A stretch of 64,000 nucleotides of DNA from Solirubrobacter soli DSM 22325. GTDB lineage: Bacteria; Actinomycetota; Thermoleophilia; Solirubrobacterales; Solirubrobacteraceae. Shown here in pieces: positions 35,238 through 43,020 of this stretch. The notes under the pieces are model-generated. The model was not told the origin of the DNA. It searched no databases and saw only the letters and a program-made list of their open reading frames with translations. The translations under genes were made by a program, and so were the position numbers. Each line of letters opens with the position of its first letter. The first letter of the stretch is position 1. The DNA is taken from NCBI RefSeq assembly GCF_000423665.1, contig NZ_AUIK01000001.1, positions 500,422 through 564,421 of the forward strand. The letters run 5' to 3'.

Positions 35238-36235
35238 TCTCGCGGCGCGCCGCGGTCGGCCTGCTGGCCGCCGCGGCGCTCGCCGGGTGTGGTGGCGCCG
35301 ACGCGGCGGAACAACCGCAGGACGAAGCCGTCGTCGCGCACGCCGTCGCCCCGCCGCAGCTCGAGGACGAGAAGGCCCCCGACACGAGCCTCCCAGAGGC
35401 AGGCCAGGACGAGGACCGGAACGCGCTCCCGACGGCCACGCCCGAGCAGGAGGACGAGCCCGCTCGGCGCAAGTCGCGCTCGAACGCGATCCTGTCGGAC
35501 GCGGACCGCGCGAGCTTCAACCGGCTCGCGCAGCAGCTCGGCGGCGAGCAAGGTCTCGCCGTCTCCGGGGTCGGCACCGGTCGTCGCGTCGAGCGCGTCG
35601 GCTCGCTCAACTCGGTGATCGCGTGGTCGACGTCGAAGGTGCCGGTCGCGATGGCGGTCGTCGACGCCGGCGGCCAAGGCGCGCAGCAGCAGAACCTGGC
35701 CGCGGCCATCACCGCCTCCGACAACGGTGCCGCCACGAGGCTCTGGGACTCGCTGGGCTCCGCCGATCAGGCGGCGGCCGCAGCGGACGACGAGCTCCGC
35801 CGCGGCGGCGACCAGAGCACACAGGTCCAGGCGCGGACCCTGCGCTCCGGCTTAACCCCGTTCGGCCAGACCGTCTGGACGCTGGCCGACCAGGCACGCT
35901 TCACCGCGGCGATGCCGTGCTCGGCGTCCGGCCAGGCGGTGCTCAACCTCATGGGCCAGGTCATCCCCGCGCAGAAGTGGGGACTCGGCTCCGCGGGTGT
36001 CCCCGCGCAACTCAAAGGCGGCTGGGGTCCGGGCTCACAGCCCGGGCAGGGCGGCGGCTACCTGAACCGGCAGATGGGGATCATCGACGTGGCCGGAAAG
36101 CCGCTTGCGGTGGCGATCGCGAGCCGCCCGTCCGACGGGTCCCACGAGAGCGGCACCCGCGCGCTGACGTCGATCGCGCATTGGCTGGTCGAGCACGCGA
36201 ACATGCAAGCCGTGCCCGCGCAAGCGGCCTGCTGA
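35201..36235 (+). CDS. Class A beta-lactamase-like serine hydrolase, Tat-type lipoprotein
   Basis: From ATG 35201, overlapping the previous gene by 37 bp, the product is 344 residues. Its N-terminus has twin arginines and a lipobox (LISRRAAVGLLAAAALAGC, Cys30), suggesting Tat export and lipid anchoring. After an acidic low-complexity linker, the penicillin-recognising fold shows an SxxK motif (AWSTSKVPVAM, near residue 143), an SDN motif (ITASDNGAATRLW, near 173), and a KGG at QLKGGWGPG in the KTG position. Loss of Thr in KTG argues for a non-antibiotic substrate, for example a peptidoglycan-associated transpeptidase-like or binding role. The length and motif order fit class A enzymes. Coupling to the zinc-ribbon membrane gene suggests envelope maintenance. 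Confidence 0.75.
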   Translation: MLRRQQRLGDVLISRRAAVGLLAAAALAGCGGADAAEQPQDEAVVAHAVAPPQLEDEKAPDTSLPEAGQDEDRNALPTATPEQEDEPARRKSRSNAILSDADRASFNRLAQQLGGEQGLAVSGVGTGRRVERVGSLNSVIAWSTSKVPVAMAVVDAGGQGAQQQNLAAAITASDNGAATRLWDSLGSADQAAAAADDELRRGGDQSTQVQARTLRSGLTPFGQTVWTLADQARFTAAMPCSASGQAVLNLMGQVIPAQKWGLGSAGVPAQLKGGWGPGSQPGQGGGYLNRQMGIIDVAGKPLAVAIASRPSDGSHESGTRALTSIAHWLVEHANMQAVPAQAAC

Positions 36236-36260
36236 ATCCCATGCGAAACGGAGGATGAGC

Positions 36261-36710
36261 GTGAAACGAGTCCTGGCGGCCGTGCTGATCACGGCGTTGG
36301 CGAGCATCGCGACGACGACAGCGACGGCCCAGCCTGACGTGCCGGCGAAGGTGACGCTGAAGACGTTCACCGGCCAGTGGACCGGTCACACGCGGCAGCT
36401 GAAGATCTTCAGCAACGGCACCGCGAGGGAAAGCGTCGACGACGGCTGCTGCACGCACGTGTACACCGTCCGCTACAAGCTCTCCAACCCGCGCGGCACC
36501 AAGAAGCGGCCCGTGATCACCGCGACCATCACCTCCGCGGAGGTCCCTGACCCGAGCCTGTTCTCCAAGACGTTCCCGGAACCGAAGGTCGGTCAGAAGA
36601 CGCAGTTCACGATCAAGTACACCGACGCGGCCGACATCCTCACCACGAAGGCTCGCAAGGCGACCTACTGCCGCAACGGCAACGGGACAGCCAGTCCCTG
36701 CGGCGCCTGA
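36261..36710 (+). CDS. Small secreted protein
   Basis: The GTG at 36261 lies six bases after GGAGG (36250-36254), a better spacing than the ATG at 36255, which touches it. The 149-residue product opens MKRVLAAVLITALASIATTT with a signal peptide (cleavage near ATAQ). The mature domain is beta-rich and Lys-rich with a Cys pair (DDGCCTHVYTVRYKL) and a C-terminal pair (TYCRNGNGTASPCGA). No family recognised. It may be the last gene of the zinc-ribbon/beta-lactamase-like unit. Confidence 0.65.
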   Translation: MKRVLAAVLITALASIATTTATAQPDVPAKVTLKTFTGQWTGHTRQLKIFSNGTARESVDDGCCTHVYTVRYKLSNPRGTKKRPVITATITSAEVPDPSLFSKTFPEPKVGQKTQFTIKYTDAADILTTKARKATYCRNGNGTASPCGA

Positions 36711-36718
36711 GCGGGCGC

Positions 36719-36743
36719 CGCGGCGATCACCCTGATCGCCGCG
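36719..36743. terminator. Bidirectional hairpin between convergent genes
   Basis: Arms 36719-36729 (cgcggcgatca) and 36733-36743 pair perfectly over 11 bp with a CCC loop, between a plus-strand stop at 36710 and a minus-strand stop at 36757. Confidence 0.7.
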
Positions 36744-36756
36744 ACGCCCACCGGGC

Positions 36757-39700
36757 TTACGGAGTCGTCGTCGACAGCGTGAACGTCAGCGTCTTGCCGT
36801 ACGTGCCCGTGCGGAGCGCGTCGGTGGCGCCGATCGCCTGCGAGAAGACGACCGAGACCTGGTCGTTGGCGACCGGGTTGGCGTAGGTCAACAGCGTGGT
36901 CGGGGCGGCCGCGCCGCCCACGTCGGCCAACGCCGCGGCGCCGGTGCCGAGCGGGCTGCTCGCCTTCGCCTGAACGGCGGCCGGGAGCGAGAACGTCCCG
37001 TTGACGAGGTGGCCCGTCGCCACCGGGCTCGGGTCGGCGACGGACAGCGTCGCGTCACCCGCGGTGGAGATCACGTTGGCGGTCGTCGCCGCGGTGTACG
37101 TCTTGGCGACGCCCGGCGTGAACGCGCCGAACGTGGCCGGCGTGCCGAGCGACAACGACAGCGTCGCGGGAACCGAAGCGCCCGTGTCGCCGTTCGCCGA
37201 CGTCGACTGGACCGTCACGCCGTTGCCGCCGAACTCCGCCCAGTTCAGGTTGAGCAGGTTGGCTCCGGTGGCGCCGCCGGTGACGGTGCGGAACGTCAGG
37301 AACAGCTCGTGCGCGCCGCTCGCGACACCGGTGAGCGGAACCGTGGTGGTCGCCCACACACCGGTGCCGCCGGTCGAGGTCAACGCCGCCGTGGCGATGA
37401 CCGGGCCGGTGATCGAGTCCTGCCGCAGGTCGATCGCGGCGAGCGGGGAGCCGGCGGTGCGACCCGTGCCGCCGTCGGCGTAGCGGAACGCGATCGTGTC
37501 CGTCTGGAACAGGTTGATCGGCCCGTTGAGCTGGAGCCAGTCGCCCTGGCCGATGCCGCTGCGGTGAACGGCGCCGTTCTGGCCGGTGGTGTCGGTGTTG
37601 GTGGCCGTGCTCGTGCCCGACTGGTTGACGACGAACTCCACCTCCTGATGCTTCTGGCGGACGATCGTCTGGCCCGAGCCGGTCAGCGACGGCGCCTGGC
37701 CGCCCGAGCCGCCCTTGTCGGTGTACTGCGCGGCGATCACGCCGAACACGTTGCCGCCGTGCGTGACGTCTGAGGCGATCGTGTTCAGGAAGCCCGTGCA
37801 GCCGTTGCCGGTCTGCTCGGCGTGGCCGTGCGAGTCGTGGCCGAGCACGAACGTCACCTGGACGTCCTTGCAGTCGATCGACGGCTCTTCCGGATCGGTG
37901 ACCACGACCTTGTACTGGATCGTGTCGCCGAAGCTCCACAGGCCGCCGGCGATCGGGGCGATCACCTGGACGGTCGGCGTGGTGTTGCCGGCCGTGATGG
38001 TGGTCGAGATCGCGGTCTTCTGACCAGAGGAGTCATAGACCGTGAGGATCGCGTTGTAGCGGCCGGCCTTGGTGTAGGTGTGGCTCGGGTTGGCCTCGGT
38101 GGAGATCGCCGAGCCGTCACCGAAGTCCCACTCGAACCGGATCGAGTCGCCCGGGTCGGCGTCGCTGGAGTTCGAGCCCGTGAACTGCACGGCCAGCGGC
38201 AGCGCGCCGTCGGTCTTGTCGGTGGACAGCACGGCCTTCGGCGCCCGCTTGCCCTTGACGTAGTCGAACCGGTACAGGCCCGCGTCCGGGTTGGCCGAGT
38301 AGAAGGAGTCCCCGTAGGTCAGCAGGTACAGCGCGCCGTCCTTGCCGAACTGGATGTCCATCGGGTTGTCGCACTCCATGTCGAACACCGGGTTGGCGAT
38401 GTTCGCCTGACCGCAGTCCAGGAGCGAGTTGATCTTGAAGATGCGGTTCTGGGAGTCGAGCTTGATCTCACGGAGCGTGTCCTGCGTGTACTCGCCCAGG
38501 AAGATCGAGTTGTCGTAGTAGGCCGGGAACTTGCGCGTCGACGTGTTGCTCGCGTCGAAGTGGTACTTGACGGCACCGTGCGGGCCGACGCCGCCCGTGT
38601 ACAGCTCCGGGAACAGGCGCGGGCACTCGGTGGTCGAGCCCGGGGCGATCGCGCCCGGGGTGGTCGCGTAGTAGCCGAAGCAGGGCGTGCCCAGCGGCTG
38701 GGACGTGTTGTTGTCGCGGTACGAGTACCAGATGTCCGGGTTCTGCTCGGGCGGGGTCAGCGACAGGCCGGGCTCGAAGGCCGGGCCGCCGTCGCGCACC
38801 CAGCGCGAGTCGTTGAGCAGCGCGTCCGGGTTACCGCAGTCGATCGGCTGCGGCGGGTTGTCCAGCGGCGTGCCGAGCGTGGTCGTGCCCGGCGCGAACT
38901 CGCGGAAGTTCCAGCGGTAGTAGCCGAGGTCCTTGCGGTAGCAGATCGGGTAGCCGAAGTTGCTCGGGTGGCGGACGATCTCCATGCGCCCGACGCCTGA
39001 CGGCCCGCGGCTGCGCGCCGGGGTCTGTGCGTCCGGCGAGTAGTCGGTCACGTAGGCCACGCCGTTCTCGTCGACCTGCAGGCGGAACGGGTTGCGGAAG
39101 CCCATCGCGTAGATCTCGGGACGGAACTTCGTGTCGAATCCGGGCTGGTTGGCGACGACCGGGTAGTTGGCCTTCGAGTAGTCCTTCAGGTTGCCCGCCG
39201 GGACGGTGTAGGCGCCGGATCCATCGCCCGTGTCGGCCTTGTTGAAGTCGGCCGACGTCATGGTGTCCTTGACGTGGATGCGCAGCAGCTTGCCGCGCAG
39301 GTCGTTCGTGTTCAGCGTCGAGCGGCGGTCGTCACCCGTCGGCCGCTGGAACCAGCCGCCCTCCTGGGTGGTCGCCGTGGTCAGGGTCGGCGTGGTGCCC
39401 GTCAGGCCCGAGCCGTTCCCGCTGATCTGGTTCTGGTTGGACTGCTGGAGCGTGCGGCGGAAGAACACGTTGACGTTGGCCGTGTTGACCGGGCCGCCGC
39501 TGGTCTGGATGTTGTTGGCGCCGACGTTCGGGAGCGCCTCGAGCGCCGCGTCGATGACGGCCGCGGTGGCGTTGTAGGCGATCGGCGCGGTCGTCTGGCC
39601 GTTGAAGGTCAGCGTGAACGTGCCGCCCGTCGCGTTGGTCGCGCGCACGGTCTGCTGCTCGTCGAGCAACTGGTCCTCGAACGGGCCGTAGCCGTTGGCG

Positions 39701-41112
39701 TCGATGCCCGCCGCCGGCGTGTCGTCACCCGTGGTGATCCACAGGTTGTTGTCCTTGTCGAAGTCCATGTCGCCGGCGACGTGGCAGCACTCCTGGCGGT
39801 TGTTCGAGACGCGCAGGATCTGCTGCTCGGAGCTCAGGTCCAGGTGCGCCGGCGCGCCCGGGGCGTCGTCGATGAACTTGAAGCGGCTGAGCTGGAAGTA
39901 GCCGACGTACGGATCCCACGCCGTGAGCGAGGCGGCCGAGTTCGGCGCGTTCGTGTTCGGCGTGGTCTGCGTGACGACCTGTCCTGTCGAGAGCTTGACG
40001 TTCTGGACGGTCTGCGGCGAGTAGTAGAGGTAGACCCAGTGGTCGGAGTCGAAGTTGTTGTCGACGGCGCCGCCGTAGAGGCCGTCCTCCTGGTTGGTGT
40101 AGATCCGCATCGTCGTCGGCAGGCTCGGATCGGCGAAGTTCGCGATGATCTGCTCCTGCCCGGTCGCCGGGTTGTGCAGGTGCACCTGGCCCTGGCGCGC
40201 CGTCTGGAGCAGGCGGCCGTCGGGGAACTGGTCGAAGCCGATCGGCTCGTCGAGGTTCGGCGGCGCGGAGACCTTGGTCTCCTGGTAGTTCGCGCGCACC
40301 GTCGCGCCGCAGTCGCTGTAGACCGGATCGCTCTGGCCGGCGGCCCAATTGATCGCGCCGCGCAGGTGCTTGACCAGGTCGGCGTCGAAGCTCTCGGCCG
40401 TGTTGCCCAGCGTCGTGTAGAAGGAGCGGCCGCCCAGGTAGTCCTTGCAGAAGGAGACCGGGTGGTTGGCGCCCATCGTGCCGCCGGTGATGCCCTTCAG
40501 CGTGTTGCCGTTGGGCTGCGGCTCGAACGGGTCCTCGACGACCGTCGAGAGGATGTGCGACGCCCCGCGGACGTTGACCGTGTAGTTGTAGAAAGCGTCG
40601 GTGCGGTCCCAGTACTCGGGCAGGCCCTTGGTCGCGTCATGGACGCGGTCGAAGACCTTGACGGTGCCGGTCTGCACCGTCGTGCGCCCCGAGGCGCGGG
40701 TGCCGAGCGCGTTGCTCAGGAACGTCCAGTTCGGGTCGGTCTCGATCGCCGACCCGATGCCGACGAAGCCGCCGCCCTTCTTGAAGTACGTCTCGTAGAC
40801 CGCGCGCTGTGCATCGGTCAGCGGGCTGGCGAGACCCGTGTCGAGGAACACGACGGCGCGGTAGGCGTCCAGGCCGCCCGGCGTGAACTTCGCCCCGACG
40901 TCGGCCGGCGCCGGCGCGTCGACCGTGAAGTCGCCACTGCTCGCCGCCTGATTGATGGCGGCGATGCCCGCCGTCGTGACCGCGTCCTGTGCGCTGGTCA
41001 CCACGAGGACCTTCGCCGGCGCCGCGGCTTTCGGCCGCAGATTCGCTGACGCCGTTCCCGGCGCAGCGAGAGCCAGGCTCAATAGAGCCAGGCCCAACCC
41101 TCTCGTCTTCAT
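36757..41112 (-). CDS. Secreted ThuA / PQQ-type sugar dehydrogenase / PKD / CBM6 paralogue with WxL-like C-terminus
   Basis: This 1451-residue protein aligns end to end with the one at 12937-17244 (same domain order, long identical stretches such as RGRTVQTG-type and YDNSI regions). It has a signal peptide (cleavage near TASAN), ThuA-like domain (VVFLDTGLASPLTDAQRAVY), propeller with DMDFDKDNNLWITTGDDT and YAMGFRNPFRLQVDENG, an inserted module (TFTLTFNGQTTAPIAYN), PKD (FEWDFGDGSAISTEANPSHT), CBM6-like domain (LLNLNWAEFGGNG), and the terminal FGAFTPGVAKTY to TLTFTLSTTTP module. The last module has an Ala-rich insert relative to the paralogue. Unlike its paralogue it has no isomerase-like gene after it; the next gene downstream is convergent. 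Confidence 0.85.
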   Translation of the reverse strand: MKTRGLGLALLSLALAAPGTASANLRPKAAAPAKVLVVTSAQDAVTTAGIAAINQAASSGDFTVDAPAPADVGAKFTPGGLDAYRAVVFLDTGLASPLTDAQRAVYETYFKKGGGFVGIGSAIETDPNWTFLSNALGTRASGRTTVQTGTVKVFDRVHDATKGLPEYWDRTDAFYNYTVNVRGASHILSTVVEDPFEPQPNGNTLKGITGGTMGANHPVSFCKDYLGGRSFYTTLGNTAESFDADLVKHLRGAINWAAGQSDPVYSDCGATVRANYQETKVSAPPNLDEPIGFDQFPDGRLLQTARQGQVHLHNPATGQEQIIANFADPSLPTTMRIYTNQEDGLYGGAVDNNFDSDHWVYLYYSPQTVQNVKLSTGQVVTQTTPNTNAPNSAASLTAWDPYVGYFQLSRFKFIDDAPGAPAHLDLSSEQQILRVSNNRQECCHVAGDMDFDKDNNLWITTGDDTPAAGIDANGYGPFEDQLLDEQQTVRATNATGGTFTLTFNGQTTAPIAYNATAAVIDAALEALPNVGANNIQTSGGPVNTANVNVFFRRTLQQSNQNQISGNGSGLTGTTPTLTTATTQEGGWFQRPTGDDRRSTLNTNDLRGKLLRIHVKDTMTSADFNKADTGDGSGAYTVPAGNLKDYSKANYPVVANQPGFDTKFRPEIYAMGFRNPFRLQVDENGVAYVTDYSPDAQTPARSRGPSGVGRMEIVRHPSNFGYPICYRKDLGYYRWNFREFAPGTTTLGTPLDNPPQPIDCGNPDALLNDSRWVRDGGPAFEPGLSLTPPEQNPDIWYSYRDNNTSQPLGTPCFGYYATTPGAIAPGSTTECPRLFPELYTGGVGPHGAVKYHFDASNTSTRKFPAYYDNSIFLGEYTQDTLREIKLDSQNRIFKINSLLDCGQANIANPVFDMECDNPMDIQFGKDGALYLLTYGDSFYSANPDAGLYRFDYVKGKRAPKAVLSTDKTDGALPLAVQFTGSNSSDADPGDSIRFEWDFGDGSAISTEANPSHTYTKAGRYNAILTVYDSSGQKTAISTTITAGNTTPTVQVIAPIAGGLWSFGDTIQYKVVVTDPEEPSIDCKDVQVTFVLGHDSHGHAEQTGNGCTGFLNTIASDVTHGGNVFGVIAAQYTDKGGSGGQAPSLTGSGQTIVRQKHQEVEFVVNQSGTSTATNTDTTGQNGAVHRSGIGQGDWLQLNGPINLFQTDTIAFRYADGGTGRTAGSPLAAIDLRQDSITGPVIATAALTSTGGTGVWATTTVPLTGVASGAHELFLTFRTVTGGATGANLLNLNWAEFGGNGVTVQSTSANGDTGASVPATLSLSLGTPATFGAFTPGVAKTYTAATTANVISTAGDATLSVADPSPVATGHLVNGTFSLPAAVQAKASSPLGTGAAALADVGGAAAPTTLLTYANPVANDQVSVVFSQAIGATDALRTGTYGKTLTFTLSTTTP

Positions 41113-41171
41113 TGACTCCCCCTCAGACCCGAACCGCGGCGTGCGGCTCCCCGGCAGTTAATTGCGCGGCA

Positions 41172-41200
41172 ATACAAACACCGTCGCGACCCGCTGTCAA
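41172..41200 (-). promoter_or_regulatory. Sigma-70-type promoter of the dehydrogenase paralogue
   Basis: On the minus strand TTGACA (41195-41200) and TTGTAT (41172-41177) are spaced by 17 bp, about 60 bp upstream of ATG 41112. The arrangement matches the promoter of the paralogue at 17303-17330, which also uses a perfect TTGACA at a similar distance. Confidence 0.6.
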
Positions 41201-41225
41201 CGCTTGCGATCGGACCCGATGAGAG

Positions 41226-41256
41226 TCACATGTGAAATTGTTGTCTAACTCGACAA
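41226..41256. promoter_or_regulatory. Two inverted repeats upstream of the dehydrogenase paralogue
   Basis: TCACATGTGA at 41226-41235 is a perfect 10-bp palindrome, and TTGTC-N6-GACAA at 41241-41256 is an interrupted one. Both lie 25-60 bp upstream of the -35 box. They are candidate operators; no cognate regulator gene is adjacent. Confidence 0.4.
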
Positions 41257-41260
41257 ACCG

Positions 41261-42973
41261 TCAGTGATCGAAGATCTGGTCGCGCGGGACCGGCACGAGC
41301 TGCGCGAGCCCAGAGGTCGCCATCTGCTTGAGCTCGCGGTCGATGCCGGCCATCTCGCCGCGGGACTGGACGGCGGTGCTCAGCTCGACGTTCCGGCGGG
41401 CGGTCTTGTCGTGGAAGGTCTGGTCGAACCGGATCGTCTTGCTCTCGAGGTCGAAGACGGCGCTCTGGGCCGGGACCGCGGCGAAGGGCGAGCCGGCCAG
41501 GTCGCTCCGCGTCTGCTCGAACAGCGCCCGCCGCAGGTCGCCGAAGTCGGTGGCCTTGGAGTTGGTCGCGGTCTGGAGGGCGTTGCGGACGAGCCCGACC
41601 GCGTTGTCGCGCAGGTCTGGGTCGTCGGGCTCGAGCAGATCCGCGACCATCGAGGCCAGCATGGTCTCGTCGGTGTGGGGCGTGGGCGTGGCGTTCTCGA
41701 CTCCGCGCAGCTCCTCCACGCACTCCAGCTTGCGCGCGGCGTTCTTGGCCCGCAGGTAGCCCCCGACCATGTCCGCGATCTTCGACAGGTAGCGGAGCTT
41801 GGACACGATCGGCGTGAGCCCGGGCTCGCGCTGCAGGAGGTCGACGAGCTGTTCCGGGCGCATCGAGCGCATCGAGCTCGCCATCGTGTTCGCCGCCTCG
41901 AGCGCGGACTTCCCCGCCACCTCCCGGCCGCTGCGCTCGACGATCGGCGTGACGTCCTCGCCGCGGTCCTCGGCGTCGAAGATCTCCTGCCAGACCTCCG
42001 GCGTGAGGATGCGGCCGTTGATCGAGTACATGCTCCCGATGATCCGGCCCTTCGCGTCCAGCAGCGGCGCGAAGATGTCGAACATCGACGCCGTCAGGCA
42101 CGCGTCGAGCACGATCAGCTTCGCCTTGACACCGCAGGCGATGAGGGGGTCGACCACCTCGTCCTTCCAGTACTTCGCGCTGAAGCTGCCGATCTGCTCC
42201 TGGTCGAACAGCGCCTTCACGCCCCCGTGACCGCCGCCGACCGCCAGCACCTCGAGCACCGGCGGCTTGGTCCCGTTCATGTTGATGCCCTTGAACGGCG
42301 CCTGCTGGTTCGCCTTCGGCGGCAGCGAGAGGACCATCTCGCGATCCTGCGCGACGTTCTCCGGGTACTGCTGCCCGCCGCCCTCGGCCTCCGACGTGCC
42401 CGGCCGCGGCGTGATCAGCAAGTGCTTCATCGTCCCGCCCGTCAGCGCGCCCACCGTTGTCGGTTCGGTGACATTCTGGTAGCGCTGCCCCTGCGTGTTC
42501 GGCGCCACCCCGAGCGCCGCGATCGCCCGGACCGCGTCCCGCTTGAGTCCCTCCGCGAACCGTCGTACGACCGCGAGTGGGCTCGTCCCCGACTTGTCCG
42601 CACGGTCCTCGCGCATGTCCAGCGCGATCCCCTCGACGCGCTCGGCGTCGGCGCTGATCCGCGTCAGGAGGTCGCGCTCGGCGGCCGCGTCCGTTCCCTG
42701 CGTGGCCAGATAGGTCGCCACCAGGCCGTACAGCCCCTGGATCTGCGTCCCGATCTCGGGCAGTTCGTCCGGTCCCAGCAGCGTCTGGAAGTCGTCGAGC
42801 GTGTCGCAGGTGGTCGCGTCGATCACCCGCTGCAGCGTCCGCCGGCGCGCGGCCAGCATCCGCCCGGCCGCCTGGTTGCCGAGCCCGGCGAGAACGTGCG
42901 GCGGCGGCACCTCCTCACGCCGACGAGCGGCGTCTCGGCGCGGCACGGCATCGACTCGGACGAGGCTCGCCAT
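41261..42973 (-). CDS. AGN/GLGN-motif cargo-like protein with caspase-like His/Cys pair
   Basis: From ATG 42973 the product is 570 residues; a GTG at 42997 would add eight residues but lies inside a hairpin. There is no signal peptide. Residues about 25-47 read PPPHVLAGLGNQAAGRMLAA, a variant of the LQRxAGNxA motif also found at the start of the protein at 1135-4275. The central part has alternating strands with His249 in LAVGGGHGGVKAL and Cys292 in LIVLDACLTASMFD, spaced 43 residues apart, as in the His-Cys dyad of caspase-like (clan CD) peptidases. The C-terminal 200 residues are helical. I infer a protease effector delivered by a contractile injection apparatus encoded elsewhere; the evidence is motif-level only. 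Confidence 0.65.
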   Translation of the reverse strand: MASLVRVDAVPRRDAARRREEVPPPHVLAGLGNQAAGRMLAARRRTLQRVIDATTCDTLDDFQTLLGPDELPEIGTQIQGLYGLVATYLATQGTDAAAERDLLTRISADAERVEGIALDMREDRADKSGTSPLAVVRRFAEGLKRDAVRAIAALGVAPNTQGQRYQNVTEPTTVGALTGGTMKHLLITPRPGTSEAEGGGQQYPENVAQDREMVLSLPPKANQQAPFKGINMNGTKPPVLEVLAVGGGHGGVKALFDQEQIGSFSAKYWKDEVVDPLIACGVKAKLIVLDACLTASMFDIFAPLLDAKGRIIGSMYSINGRILTPEVWQEIFDAEDRGEDVTPIVERSGREVAGKSALEAANTMASSMRSMRPEQLVDLLQREPGLTPIVSKLRYLSKIADMVGGYLRAKNAARKLECVEELRGVENATPTPHTDETMLASMVADLLEPDDPDLRDNAVGLVRNALQTATNSKATDFGDLRRALFEQTRSDLAGSPFAAVPAQSAVFDLESKTIRFDQTFHDKTARRNVELSTAVQSRGEMAGIDRELKQMATSGLAQLVPVPRDQIFDH

Positions 42974-43005
42974 GAGGACCCGCGGGAAGGCTCCCACGGG
43001 TCCTC
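42974..43005 (-). terminator. 13-bp hairpin between GH3 gene and AGN-motif gene
   Basis: Arms 42974-42986 (gaggacccgcggg) and 42993-43005 pair over 13 bp with one G-T pair and a six-base loop. It follows the GH3 stop (43021) and ends immediately before ATG 42973 of the next gene, so it may be the GH3 terminator, or a leader hairpin that influences translation of the AGN-motif protein. Confidence 0.6.
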
Positions 43006-43020
43006 AGACGGCGTCAACGG

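Noticed and set aside
42997..42999. GTG 42997 as the start of the caspase-like gene
   Set aside because: The codon lies inside the hairpin arm, and ATG 42973 follows the hairpin directly; but I could not exclude it.
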